Assembly: GCF_002954265.1 (NCBI RefSeq)
Contig: NZ_PPSL01000003.1
Coordinates: forward strand, 682,001 to 746,000
Source: Flavipsychrobacter stenotrophus
Lineage (GTDB): Bacteria > Bacteroidota > Bacteroidia > Chitinophagales > Chitinophagaceae
DNA: 64,000 nt
Direction: 5' to 3'
The first letter of the stretch is position 1, and each line of letters starts with the position of its first letter. The position numbers and the translations under genes were made by a program. Positions 8,819-16,371 of the stretch are shown here, one piece after another. A model generated the notes under the pieces. That model saw only the letters and a list, made by a program, of their open reading frames with translations, had not been told where the DNA came from and searched no databases.

Positions 8819-9526
8819 ATGACCAAACCAGCCAGAGCCTCAATATTGGTAGCCGAAGATGAAGAAAGCCTTAGAGAAGCACTGAAGCTGAATCTGGAGT
8901 TGGAAGGGTATGAAGTGACAACTGCCGAAACAGGCCCGGGAGTAATGAAAATGGTCAAGAACGAATACTTCGATCTGATCATCCTGGATATCATGTTGCC
9001 CGAAATGGACGGCATTACTGTTTGTGAGACCATAAGGATGCAGCACAATGATGTGCCTATCATGTTTCTCAGTGCGCGTAATACCAGTGCCGACAGGGTA
9101 GAAGGATTGAAGAAGGGTGGTGATGACTACATGACCAAGCCCTTTAACCTGGAAGAACTACTGCTGCGTGTAGACAAGCTGATCACGAAAAATAAGAAGA
9201 TAAGAGAGCCACAAAGCATAGGCGATACCTATGAATTTGATGGCTGTAAAATAGACTTCTCTGCACATGAATGTATTGACAAATCAGGCGCGGCACAGGA
9301 ACTAAGTAAGAAAGAAGCAGCACTGCTTAAGCTATTGGTAGAGCATGAAGGCGAAGTGGTAAGCCGTGAGCAGATATTGCAGATAGTGTGGGGGTACAAT
9401 GTTTACCCTACAACCCGCACCATCGATAACTTCATTCTTAACTTCCGCAAATACTTCGAGATCGACAGCCGCAACCCTACTCATTTTCATTCTATTAGAG
9501 GTATCGGCTACAAGTTTACTAAGTAA
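8819..9526 (+). CDS. OmpR/PhoB family response regulator
   Basis: A 235-residue two-domain regulator. The receiver domain (about 7-122) has the acidic pocket (AEDEE), the phospho-acceptor D57 in FDLIILDIMLPEMDG, and the conserved lysine in GGDDYMTKPFNLEELL. The C-terminal winged helix (about 140-233) has the OmpR pattern EAALLKLLVEHEGEVVSREQ and TTRTIDNFILNFRKYFE, ending SIRGIGYKF. No sensor histidine kinase is adjacent, so this is an orphan regulator whose partner lies elsewhere. Confidence 0.95.
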   Translation: MTKPARASILVAEDEESLREALKLNLELEGYEVTTAETGPGVMKMVKNEYFDLIILDIMLPEMDGITVCETIRMQHNDVPIMFLSARNTSADRVEGLKKGGDDYMTKPFNLEELLLRVDKLITKNKKIREPQSIGDTYEFDGCKIDFSAHECIDKSGAAQELSKKEAALLKLLVEHEGEVVSREQILQIVWGYNVYPTTRTIDNFILNFRKYFEIDSRNPTHFHSIRGIGYKFTK

Positions 9527-9559
9527 AAATGCAAAACTAAATTGTGGACTAAGCTAGAG

Positions 9560-9607
9560 CGCCTGCTGTCGGTCTCCGACCGACGGCCATCGGGCCGGTT
9601 CTCTTTG
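9560..9607 (-). repeat. Dispersed repeat family I, copy 1
   Basis: Read on the minus strand it runs AAAGAGAACCGGCCCGATGG, then CCGTCGGTCGGAGACCGACA and GCAGG. A diverged copy in the other orientation is at 27891-27938. The inner part can form a GTCGGT/ACCGAC stem. Confidence 0.55.
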
Positions 9608-9649
9608 ATTGTGTAACAAAATATCCCACAAGTCAACGAGAGCGCCCAT

Positions 9650-9967
9650 TCACCATTTAAGATCCTGATCAACATCCTTCCCGCCACCCTTAAAAAACGC
9701 CCTACTGCGAATTTTCTGCAATTGGCGGTCGTAGATAAGTCGTGCTATTTTTTCTGCAACATCGGGAGTGCCTATAGCCTCATTTAGCTTTCTTTCAGAA
9801 ATATCCAGCCGGTACATCATCTGGAAGAACGCTTCAGCCCCTCTGTCTACCAGCACCGCTACCCGCTCAGCCAACCTTTTCAGTATTGTTTCCTCCGATA
9901 TTTCATCCGGCACCTGTAGCCCGTAATCCTGCTGTAGGGCTATAGCCGTTTCCTGTAGTTCATTCAT
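9650..9967 (-). CDS. Hypothetical protein, small and helical
   Basis: A 105-residue cytosolic protein without signal peptide or TM segment. It is rich in A, E, L and R and predicted almost entirely helical (ISEETILKRLAERVAVLVDR, PDVAEKIARLIYDRQLQKIR), ending in a basic then acidic tail. I do not recognise the family. ATG at 9967 is the only sensible start. It is convergent with the response regulator and divergent from the FAH gene, so it forms its own transcription unit. Coding appears likely because the reading frame is uninterrupted with ordinary composition. Confidence 0.65.
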   Translation of the reverse strand: MNELQETAIALQQDYGLQVPDEISEETILKRLAERVAVLVDRGAEAFFQMMYRLDISERKLNEAIGTPDVAEKIARLIYDRQLQKIRSRAFFKGGGKDVDQDLKW

Positions 9968-10064
9968 GAAAAATCGTTCATTTGTTCGTGTAAATTAATG
10001 TTATTCCAATAAACGTACTATTTGTCAGCGTAACAATTAATTTTACACCTCAAACTGAGAATTC

Positions 10065-11072
10065 ATGAAACTGGTTACATACCTGAAGAACGGAGTGCCG
10101 CAACTGGCCATTTATGCTAATGATATGCTTTTCGATACCAATGCGGTGAATCATAGACTGCCGGTATCAATGGCCGATGCGCTGAATAACTGGGATGCCA
10201 ACAGCGAGTTGTTGCACCGTGCCGATGAAGACATAAAGGCAGGGAAATTCGCAGAGCAGGGTCTTGCGTATGCTTCCGCACACATCATTGCTCCGGTTAA
10301 CAAACCTACCTCATGCCGCGATGGTTATGCTTTTCGTCAGCACGTAGCTGCTGCGCGCCGCAACCGTAAAGTAGATATGATAGCCGAGTTCGATCAGTAT
10401 CCAATTTTCTACTTTACCAATCACAATGCAGTACAAGGTCCCGGCAACATACCCGTTATGCCCGATCACCTGAAGAGGCTTGACTTTGAACTGGAAGCAG
10501 CAGTAGTGTTGGGTCGCAAAGGCCGTAATGTACGTGCTGCAGATGCAGATAAATACATTGCCGGCTACATGATCATGAACGACATGAGCGCCCGTACCCT
10601 GCAAATGGAAGAAATGTTGCTGAACCTTGGCCCTGCAAAGGGTAAAGACTTCTCAACAGTCGTAGGTCCGTGGATGGTCACTCCTGATGAACTGGAACAA
10701 TACAAGACGGCTGCTAAGCCAAATCATACCGGCGCAGCGTATAATCTTACCATGACCTGCACTGTTAACGGTATTGAAGTGAGCCGTGGCAGTGTAGCCG
10801 ATATGGACTGGACATTTGCCGAGATCATAGAGCGTTGCGCTTATGGTGCAGACATTCTTCCCGGCGATGTAATAGGCAGCGGTACAGTAGGCACTGGTTG
10901 CTTCCTGGAGCTTAATGGTACTGGCAAACTGAATAACCCTGACTACAAAGAGCAATGGCTGCAGGTAGGCGACGTGGTAGAAATGGAAATTGATGGCCTG
11001 GGTAAGTTGTCTAATACCATCACACTCGAAGACCCAAGCTGGAGCATATTGGCTGAGAAGAAGATGGCGTAA
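10065..11072 (+). CDS. Fumarylacetoacetate hydrolase family protein
   Basis: A 335-residue FAH-family enzyme that hydrolyses a C-C bond in beta-diketo acids. The family's divalent-metal motif is visible as DFELEAAVVLG (about residues 142-152), with RDGYAFRQHVAAARRNR upstream, GYMIMNDMSARTLQ, and PGDVIGSGTVGTGCFLELNG near the C-terminus. The length and the GPAKGKDFSTVVGPWMVTPDE segment resemble the short bacterial fumarylacetoacetases of tyrosine/homogentisate degradation, which is the favoured assignment. Other FAH-family hydratases or decarboxylases remain possible because no homogentisate gene is adjacent. Confidence 0.85.
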   Translation: MKLVTYLKNGVPQLAIYANDMLFDTNAVNHRLPVSMADALNNWDANSELLHRADEDIKAGKFAEQGLAYASAHIIAPVNKPTSCRDGYAFRQHVAAARRNRKVDMIAEFDQYPIFYFTNHNAVQGPGNIPVMPDHLKRLDFELEAAVVLGRKGRNVRAADADKYIAGYMIMNDMSARTLQMEEMLLNLGPAKGKDFSTVVGPWMVTPDELEQYKTAAKPNHTGAAYNLTMTCTVNGIEVSRGSVADMDWTFAEIIERCAYGADILPGDVIGSGTVGTGCFLELNGTGKLNNPDYKEQWLQVGDVVEMEIDGLGKLSNTITLEDPSWSILAEKKMA

Positions 11073-11100
11073 GTTGCTTTATGTTTGATAAAAACAGGTT

Positions 11101-11457
11101 ATGAAACTGAAAATAATCCAAACAAAAAAAGAGTACAGTGTATACCTTGACTGGGTTGACGAATTATTTGATAAAAAAGTTTCGACTAATAGTCCGGAGG
11201 GACAAGACCTCCAGGTTGCACTGCTACTAATAAAGCAATATGAACATCTCAATTATCCGATACCCCTTCCTGATCCAATCGACGCAATTCGCGCTAAAAT
11301 GGAAGAAATGGGGATGAAGAACAAAGATCTCGTGGGGATGATTGGAACCAAAGGCTACGTGTCCGCATTGTTAAATAAGAGAAAGCCATTGAATTTAGAA
11401 CTGGCGAAAATATTTCATCGAGAACTGGGTATACCTGCAGACGTACTGTTAGCATAG
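11101..11457 (+). CDS. HigA-like antitoxin/XRE-family regulator without adjacent toxin
   Basis: A 118-residue protein with an N-terminal helical domain (MKLKIIQTKKEYSVYLDWVD) and a C-terminal HTH (residues about 60-115: IRAKMEEMGMKNKDLVGMIG, YVSALLNKRKPLNLELAKIF). This two-part form matches HigA antitoxins whose partner HigB mRNA interferase is normally encoded immediately upstream. Here only 28 bases separate it from the FAH gene, so no toxin is present. It could be an orphan antitoxin or a repurposed repressor. The 3-hydroxyacyl-CoA dehydrogenase follows 41 bases later. Confidence 0.85.
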   Translation: MKLKIIQTKKEYSVYLDWVDELFDKKVSTNSPEGQDLQVALLLIKQYEHLNYPIPLPDPIDAIRAKMEEMGMKNKDLVGMIGTKGYVSALLNKRKPLNLELAKIFHRELGIPADVLLA

Positions 11458-11498
11458 CAGGAACGACCGGCAGAATACAGAAAGAACAACACACCAAA

Positions 11499-12671
11499 AT
11501 GCAAAAACAAATAATCGGCATCATAGGTTCAGGGGCTATGGGTGCGGGCATAGGGCAGGTAGCTGCTATGGCTGGCCATAGCGTTGTGGTCTATGACAAT
11601 AACAAGGCATCGCTCGATAAGGCTAAAACAAGCCTGGCTGCTACATTACAGAAGCTGGAAGAAAAAGGTAAGATCACCTCAGCTGCTGATGTGCTGCATA
11701 GGCTCATATTTGTAGACGATATCCACGCCTTTGCTACTTGCGAGCTTATTATAGAAGCTATTGTAGAAAAGCTGGAAGTAAAGAAAGCTGTCTTTGCCGA
11801 AGTGGAAAAAGTAGTAAGTGATACCTGCATACTGGCCAGTAACACGTCTTCATTGTCAATTACGTCTATAGCCGCAGCATGTACTAATCCATCCAGGGTT
11901 ATGGGGCTGCATTTCTTCAACCCTGCGCCGTTAATGGCCCTGGTAGAGGTAATACCGGCTATACAAACTGATCCTGAGTTGGTGACCATGGCTGCAGGCT
12001 TGATGAAAGAATGGGGTAAGGTAGCTGTACTGGCAAAAGACACCCCCGGCTTTATAGTTAACCGTGTAGCGCGCCCATTCTACGGCGAGGCTATCCGTAT
12101 CTATGAAGAGCGTATTGCCGATATGGCAACTATCGATTGGGCTATGACCGAAATAGGTGGTTTTAAAATGGGGCCATTCACATTAATGGACTACATAGGC
12201 CATGATGTCAACTATGTGGTTACAGAAACTGTATTCCAGTCGTTCTTCTACGATCCGCGTTATAAACCCTCATTTTCACAAAAGCGTTTGCTCGAAGCCG
12301 GTTGGCTGGGCCGCAAAAGTGGACGTGGCTTTTACAACTATGCCGCAGGAGTTACAATGCCCGAGCCAAATAAGGATCAGGTATTATGTAAAAAAATATT
12401 TGACCGTATTCTGGCCATGCTGATCAACGAGGCCGTTGATGCGTTGCACCTGAATGTAGCATCTGCTGCCGACCTGGAAACCGCTATGACAAAGGGTGTT
12501 AACTACCCTAAAGGCTTGCTGCAGTGGGCCGACGAGTGGGGAGCAGCCAATTGTCTGGCTCAATTAGACGCACTTTATAACGACTACCACGAGGACAGAT
12601 ATAGGGCAAGTGTGCTGTTGAGAAAACATGTATTTGCAAATGAGAAATTAATTTCTAATTTTACGAAATGA
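11499..12671 (+). CDS. 3-hydroxyacyl-CoA dehydrogenase (PaaH/FadB-like)
   Basis: NAD-dependent dehydrogenase of 390 residues. The Rossmann motif GIIGSGAMGAGIGQVAAMAG is at the N-terminus, followed by LASNTSSLSITSIAAAC and MGLHFFNPAPLMALVEVI (with the catalytic histidine), KDTPGFIVNRVARPFYGEAI, and a duplicated C-terminal 3HCDH domain ending TKGVNYPKGLLQWADEWGA. The duplicated C-terminal domain is typical of PaaH-type enzymes of phenylacetate and fatty acid degradation, and other phenylacetate genes lie in the window. Its stop overlaps the next start by four bases (ATGA), implying translational coupling with a beta-barrel gene, an odd partner. Confidence 0.9.
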   Translation: MQKQIIGIIGSGAMGAGIGQVAAMAGHSVVVYDNNKASLDKAKTSLAATLQKLEEKGKITSAADVLHRLIFVDDIHAFATCELIIEAIVEKLEVKKAVFAEVEKVVSDTCILASNTSSLSITSIAAACTNPSRVMGLHFFNPAPLMALVEVIPAIQTDPELVTMAAGLMKEWGKVAVLAKDTPGFIVNRVARPFYGEAIRIYEERIADMATIDWAMTEIGGFKMGPFTLMDYIGHDVNYVVTETVFQSFFYDPRYKPSFSQKRLLEAGWLGRKSGRGFYNYAAGVTMPEPNKDQVLCKKIFDRILAMLINEAVDALHLNVASAADLETAMTKGVNYPKGLLQWADEWGAANCLAQLDALYNDYHEDRYRASVLLRKHVFANEKLISNFTK

Positions 12672-13357
12672 AGAATATTTTACTAATTGCCCTTTTTCTG
12701 GGTCTTTCGACATATTCCTTTGCTCAAAACAGGATCGGTTTAGAGTTTGGTGCATCGGGTTGCACATTCTCCGGACGTTCTGATAACCAGACGATTGGAT
12801 CGACACAGTCGGTTATTATCAAGCCTAATGTGGCCTTGTCTTACATGCGTAAATTAGACCGCCATGTATACCTTGGTGTTAAGCTGGGTTTGGAAGCCAA
12901 TTCCTTCTTTTACAGCAAAACCAATGGTACTAAGGTGCAGATAGACCACAACAGTTCTTATTTTACTGTTGCGCCAACAGTAGATTTCGGTTTGGGCCGC
13001 TATCAGTATATGCACATCTTCGTGGCTATGAACATGGGCTTCCTTACCAATGGCAACCAGACTACCAGCGAGTACATCAATGCTGCGGCATCTGTGCCAT
13101 ACACTACTTACAATTCAGCTTCTACTATCAGCAGCTTTATATTCCGTCCGGGTTTTGGTTTGAAGCAGCATTTTCCTATCAGCAGAATGTGGCATGTAAC
13201 TATGTCTGAAGCATTCTACTATATGGCTACAGACCTTACGCATCTGGGTAATACCAACGATGAAGCGATCCATCCGGGTTATTTCAGTCTGCAAATGGGT
13301 ATCATGCGTAAATTCCACAGACCAAAACATCACCTTGCGGTTAAAACAGGAGAGTAA
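12668..13357 (+). CDS. Outer-membrane beta-barrel protein, paralogue 1 of 3
   Basis: A 229-residue secreted protein with signal peptide MKNILLIALFLGLSTYSFA and mature start QNRIGLEFGASG. Strands with alternating aromatic residues run to a C-terminal FSLQMGIMRKF. It closely resembles the protein at 14263 (shared NRIGLE, HFAP/FTVAPT-DxGxG, GFGLKQHFP, HPGY motifs), so they are paralogues. The start overlaps the dehydrogenase stop by four bases. Function unknown; the fold suggests a small porin- or OmpW/OmpA-like barrel. Confidence 0.85.
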   Translation: MKNILLIALFLGLSTYSFAQNRIGLEFGASGCTFSGRSDNQTIGSTQSVIIKPNVALSYMRKLDRHVYLGVKLGLEANSFFYSKTNGTKVQIDHNSSYFTVAPTVDFGLGRYQYMHIFVAMNMGFLTNGNQTTSEYINAAASVPYTTYNSASTISSFIFRPGFGLKQHFPISRMWHVTMSEAFYYMATDLTHLGNTNDEAIHPGYFSLQMGIMRKFHRPKHHLAVKTGE

Positions 13358-13376
13358 CTATACTCAATAATATTGT

Positions 13377-13403
13377 AAAGCCTGCTGAAAAGCAGGCTTT
13401 TTT
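13377..13403 (+). terminator. Rho-independent terminator after the first beta-barrel gene
   Basis: A perfect 10-bp stem (AAAGCCTGCT / AGCAGGCTTT) with a GAAA tetraloop and continuing T run. Confidence 0.9.
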
Positions 13404-13410
13404 AGTGCCC

Positions 13411-13456
13411 TGATGCCAGTTTTGACAACTTTTCAACGTTGTCAAAACTGGCATCA
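13411..13456. repeat. Perfect 19-bp inverted repeat with 8-bp loop, family G copy 1
   Basis: Arms 13411-13429 and 13438-13456 are exact reverse complements; the core reads TTTTGACAAC / GTTGTCAAAA and the loop is TTTTCAAC. It lies directly after a terminator. Related palindromes with the same loop length lie at 36600-36633 and 52413-52436. Confidence 0.9.
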
Positions 13457-13535
13457 ACAAGCGTAGATTTTGCCACCGGCAAATTAAATGCGAACAAAGT
13501 ATACATTAAAATCAAAATTTTATTAATTTTCAGTC

Positions 13536-14189
13536 ATGAAACGAATATCACTTATTACGCTATTCACGCTCCTGAGTTTTACAGGATTTTCCGCTACGTT
13601 TTTCCAGATATGGGGTGGTGCCGGTATAGCCACTAAGCATAACTATGATGCCGGTATATCGGCGGGAATGAGCTTTTTTAAAGGATTTCCTTATCGGGTT
13701 AATGTTGGCGCTTCTATTTTCCTACAGCAGTATAATCTTTACTACGATAGAGAGAACAGCCAGCTGGTAGGCGGGAGCATCAGGCACAACAGTACTTATG
13801 CGTTTGTCTCGCCAGTCATAGATCTGCGCATTGGTAAATACGGTAATACGCATTTTTATCTTACCGCTGGTCCCGGCTTTAATATGAATGCAGTTGACAC
13901 ACTCCACAAGTGGGACCGTCAGGGGGCAGTTACTTATGATAGCACTATAGGCAAGCCGGAGAATATTAATAAAATGGTAGTTCGGTTAGGTATGGGGCTT
14001 AGCGAATATTTCCCTATCAGTCAGAAATTATACATGAATATTACCGAAGATGTAGGCTTTCTTGCCAACAAACTCAGTGAGACCAACGACCCGTCAGACG
14101 CCAAGATCAACAACAATGTAGGCCAGATATTCAGGCCAACTTACATTTCTATAAGGATAGGGTTTGGGTGGAAGTTTGCTAAAAAGTAG
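13536..14189 (+). CDS. Outer-membrane beta-barrel protein, divergent member of the trio
   Basis: A 217-residue secreted protein with signal peptide MKRISLITLFTLLSFTGFSA. The mature part has amphipathic strands (GGAGIATKHNYDAGISAGMS, VNVGASIFLQQYNLYYD, DLRIGKYGNTHFYLTAGPGF) and ends with the aromatic strand ISIRIGFGWKF, typical for outer-membrane insertion. It shares the general plan (tyrosine-rich loop, GMGLSEYFPIS resembling GFGLKQHFPIS) with the flanking paralogues but is more diverged. It stands alone between a terminator/palindrome and a 73-base gap. Function unknown. Confidence 0.8.
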   Translation: MKRISLITLFTLLSFTGFSATFFQIWGGAGIATKHNYDAGISAGMSFFKGFPYRVNVGASIFLQQYNLYYDRENSQLVGGSIRHNSTYAFVSPVIDLRIGKYGNTHFYLTAGPGFNMNAVDTLHKWDRQGAVTYDSTIGKPENINKMVVRLGMGLSEYFPISQKLYMNITEDVGFLANKLSETNDPSDAKINNNVGQIFRPTYISIRIGFGWKFAKK

Positions 14190-14262
14190 CCATTACCCCC
14201 GAAACTCAAATAATTCTTCAGTTTTTCTCGCTTACAAATGAAAATTTGCTTATTTTTCGCCC

Positions 14263-14985
14263 ATGAAATGTAAAATACTTACACTACTATTATTGGTTTG
14301 TGCTGGTTATTCCTTTGCTCAAAACAGGATAGGGCTTGAGTTGGGAGCCGGAAGACCTACTTTCAGCAATGGTGCTAATTCATCTGTTGCAGTGCCTGAA
14401 TACAATGTGCGATATACACTTACAGGCGATTTTTACTACCTCCGCAGGGTAGCTCACCATTGGTACCTAGGTGCTAATGCAGGCTTTGAGCAATATTCTT
14501 TTGAGTATGAAAAGAGAGTGCCTGATGCTACTAACAGTGGTGTTGTAGGTACTAATGTGATACACAAAAGTTCTTATGTGCATTTCGCACCTACTATAGA
14601 TCTTGGCGTGGGTAAGTTTCGCGAATACCTTCACTTCTATGCATTTGCTTCAATAGGCTTTAAGGTATCTGGCGATCAGACTACACGCGAGTATCATACT
14701 TCATCATTTACCGGTGGTATCTTACCACTGTATGATTCTACTTATGCCAGCGGTTACAGGGTTAATCCTGTTGCCTTACGTTTCGGATTTGGTCTGAAGC
14801 AGCACTTCCCGTTGACAAAAACATGGCAGGCTACTATCAATGAAGGTTTCAGTTTTATGCCTGCAGGCGATCTGAGCCAGCCCGATGCTACTGCCGGTGC
14901 TAATTTCCATCCTGGTTACCTTACACTTACTTTTGGTGTAATGCACAAGTTCAAAGACACTTACAGAAGAGAACGTGATAAATAA
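14263..14985 (+). CDS. Outer-membrane beta-barrel protein, paralogue 3 of 3
   Basis: A 240-residue secreted barrel, clear paralogue of the product at 12668. It has signal peptide MKCKILTLLLLVCAGYSFA and then QNRIGLELGAGRPTFS; later VHFAPTIDLGVGKFREYLHF, RFGFGLKQHFPLTKTW and NFHPGYLTLTFGVMHKF line up with the other copy. The duplication with a diverged relative between suggests an old local tandem duplication. A near-match promoter (TATTTTTC) lies just before the start. Function unknown. Confidence 0.85.
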   Translation: MKCKILTLLLLVCAGYSFAQNRIGLELGAGRPTFSNGANSSVAVPEYNVRYTLTGDFYYLRRVAHHWYLGANAGFEQYSFEYEKRVPDATNSGVVGTNVIHKSSYVHFAPTIDLGVGKFREYLHFYAFASIGFKVSGDQTTREYHTSSFTGGILPLYDSTYASGYRVNPVALRFGFGLKQHFPLTKTWQATINEGFSFMPAGDLSQPDATAGANFHPGYLTLTFGVMHKFKDTYRRERDK

Positions 14986-15007
14986 GTTCATTCTGAACAA
15001 CATATAC

Positions 15008-15041
15008 ATACCCTGCATTATTTATGCAGGGTATTTTTTTT
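15008..15041 (+). terminator. Rho-independent terminator after the third beta-barrel gene
   Basis: A perfect 11-bp stem (ATACCCTGCAT / ATGCAGGGTAT) with a 5-base loop and seven to eight T. Confidence 0.9.
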
Positions 15042-15095
15042 GTATAAATTGTGGATTACTGACCATGATCTTATTCTTTTACACCCCCTTTTAAG

Positions 15096-15103
15096 TAACT
15101 TTG
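15096..15103 (+). promoter_or_regulatory. Bacteroidota -7 promoter element (TAACTTTG) of the lpxH-like operon
   Basis: Exact TAnnTTTG match only seven bases before the ATG, so the transcript would have almost no leader. Confidence 0.55.
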
Positions 15104-15110
15104 CACCCTC

Positions 15111-15869
15111 ATGGAATTGCCAAAAGGTAAAAAGGTATATTTCGCCTCCGATTTTCATTTGGGGATTCCCGATCGTGCTACCAGCATAGAGCGTGAAAAG
15201 CGCTTGTGCAACTGGCTCGACGAGATAGAAGCCGATGCCCATATCCTATACCTTGTGGGCGATATATTCGACACCTGGTTCGAATACAGGCATGTGGTGC
15301 CCAAGGGCTTTACCCGTTTCCTCGGTAAGCTGGCCGCACTGAGTGATAAGGGTTTACAGATAGAAGTATTTACCGGTAATCATGACCTGTGGATGCAGGG
15401 CTATTTTGAGGAAGAAATGAAGGTGCCGGTACATTACGGACCTATAGTGAGAGAGTTTAACGGTAAGCGCTTCTTCATAGGTCATGGCGATGGCCTTGGC
15501 CCCGGAGATCATGGCTACAAGATCCTCAAAAAAGTAATGAGCAATAATTTCTCGCAGTGGCTCTACCGCAGGCTCCACCCCGATACTGGTGTGGGTATGG
15601 CAGGATGGCTGAGCAGGCTGGGACCCAAACACGCAGATACGCCGGAAGTGAAATTCCTGGGCGAAGAGGAGTGGCTGGTGCAGTTTGCCAGAGAAGAACT
15701 AAAGAACGAACCTATTGATTATTTTATATTCGGGCACAGGCATATTGCAATAGAATATCCCTTGACTGATAAAAGTATGTATGTTAACCTTGGAGACTGG
15801 ATACGGTACGATAGTTATGCCGTGTTTAATGGAGAACAACTGAATTTAAAATTTTATAAGGCCAGGTAA
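15111..15869 (+). CDS. lpxH: UDP-2,3-diacylglucosamine hydrolase-like metallophosphatase (LpxH family)
   Basis: A 252-residue calcineurin-like phosphoesterase. All metal-binding motifs are in order: SDFHLG (near residue 14), GDIFDTW, FTGNHDLW, GHGDGLGPGD and FGHRHIAIE. LpxH removes UMP from UDP-2,3-diacylglucosamine in lipid A synthesis at the inner membrane; Bacteroidota relatives of this length are the usual LpxH candidates. It is the first gene of a tight operon: one base separates it from the SixA-like gene, which in turn overlaps the kinase/RapZ fusion. The symbol rests on family resemblance, not on a test. Confidence 0.82.
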   Translation: MELPKGKKVYFASDFHLGIPDRATSIEREKRLCNWLDEIEADAHILYLVGDIFDTWFEYRHVVPKGFTRFLGKLAALSDKGLQIEVFTGNHDLWMQGYFEEEMKVPVHYGPIVREFNGKRFFIGHGDGLGPGDHGYKILKKVMSNNFSQWLYRRLHPDTGVGMAGWLSRLGPKHADTPEVKFLGEEEWLVQFAREELKNEPIDYFIFGHRHIAIEYPLTDKSMYVNLGDWIRYDSYAVFNGEQLNLKFYKAR

Positions 15870-15870
15870 T

Positions 15871-16371
15871 ATGCAACGCACTTTAGTGATGATCAGGCAT
15901 GCCAAATCGAGCTGGGCAAATCCGCTGCAAAGCGATTTCGACCGTCCGCTTAACGAGAGAGGCAAAAGAGAGGCGCCGGAAATGGCGGAAAAGTTGAAAG
16001 AGGCAGGTATTATGCCCGATCTTATTATTTGCAGTACGGCCAAGAGAACACGGCAGACTGCCAAGAGAATATCGGAGGTGTTGGGCTACGATCTGGCCAA
16101 TATCCGCTGGGAAGAAAAGTTGTATCATTGCATACCTTCTGTTTTTGAAGAGTTGCTGTATGAGGTTAGTGATAAGGTGAAGACCGTGTTTATCATTGCG
16201 CACAACCCCGGAATAACAGAGTTCGTTAACCAACTGTCGCCCGATTTCAGCACAGACAATATGCCACCATGCGGCATGGTAGCCACAAGGTTCAAAGCCG
16301 AAGAATGGAACAGGTTTCCATTAGCAGAAAGAAAAGTAATTTTATTTGAATACCCTGAAAAGAAAGCATGA
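15871..16371 (+). CDS. Phosphohistidine phosphatase SixA-like protein
   Basis: A 166-residue member of the histidine phosphatase (phosphoglycerate mutase-like) superfamily. The catalytic RHA motif is in MIRHAKSSWANPLQSDFDRP, followed by LNERGKREAPEMAEKLKEAG, STAKRTRQTAKRISEVL, and the second catalytic histidine in FIIAHNPGITEFVNQL. SixA removes phosphate from phosphohistidine of phosphorelay or PTS proteins; many Bacteroidota copies are uncharacterised. It sits between the LpxH-like gene (1-base gap) and the kinase/RapZ fusion (4-base ATGA overlap), so it is made together with both. Confidence 0.92.
   Translation: MQRTLVMIRHAKSSWANPLQSDFDRPLNERGKREAPEMAEKLKEAGIMPDLIICSTAKRTRQTAKRISEVLGYDLANIRWEEKLYHCIPSVFEELLYEVSDKVKTVFIIAHNPGITEFVNQLSPDFSTDNMPPCGMVATRFKAEEWNRFPLAERKVILFEYPEKKA

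Noticed and set aside
10065-11072. FAH-family gene as a phenylacetate pathway enzyme
   Set aside because: Its motifs fit fumarylacetoacetase-like hydrolases; no paa step uses this family, so it is not counted with the paa genes.
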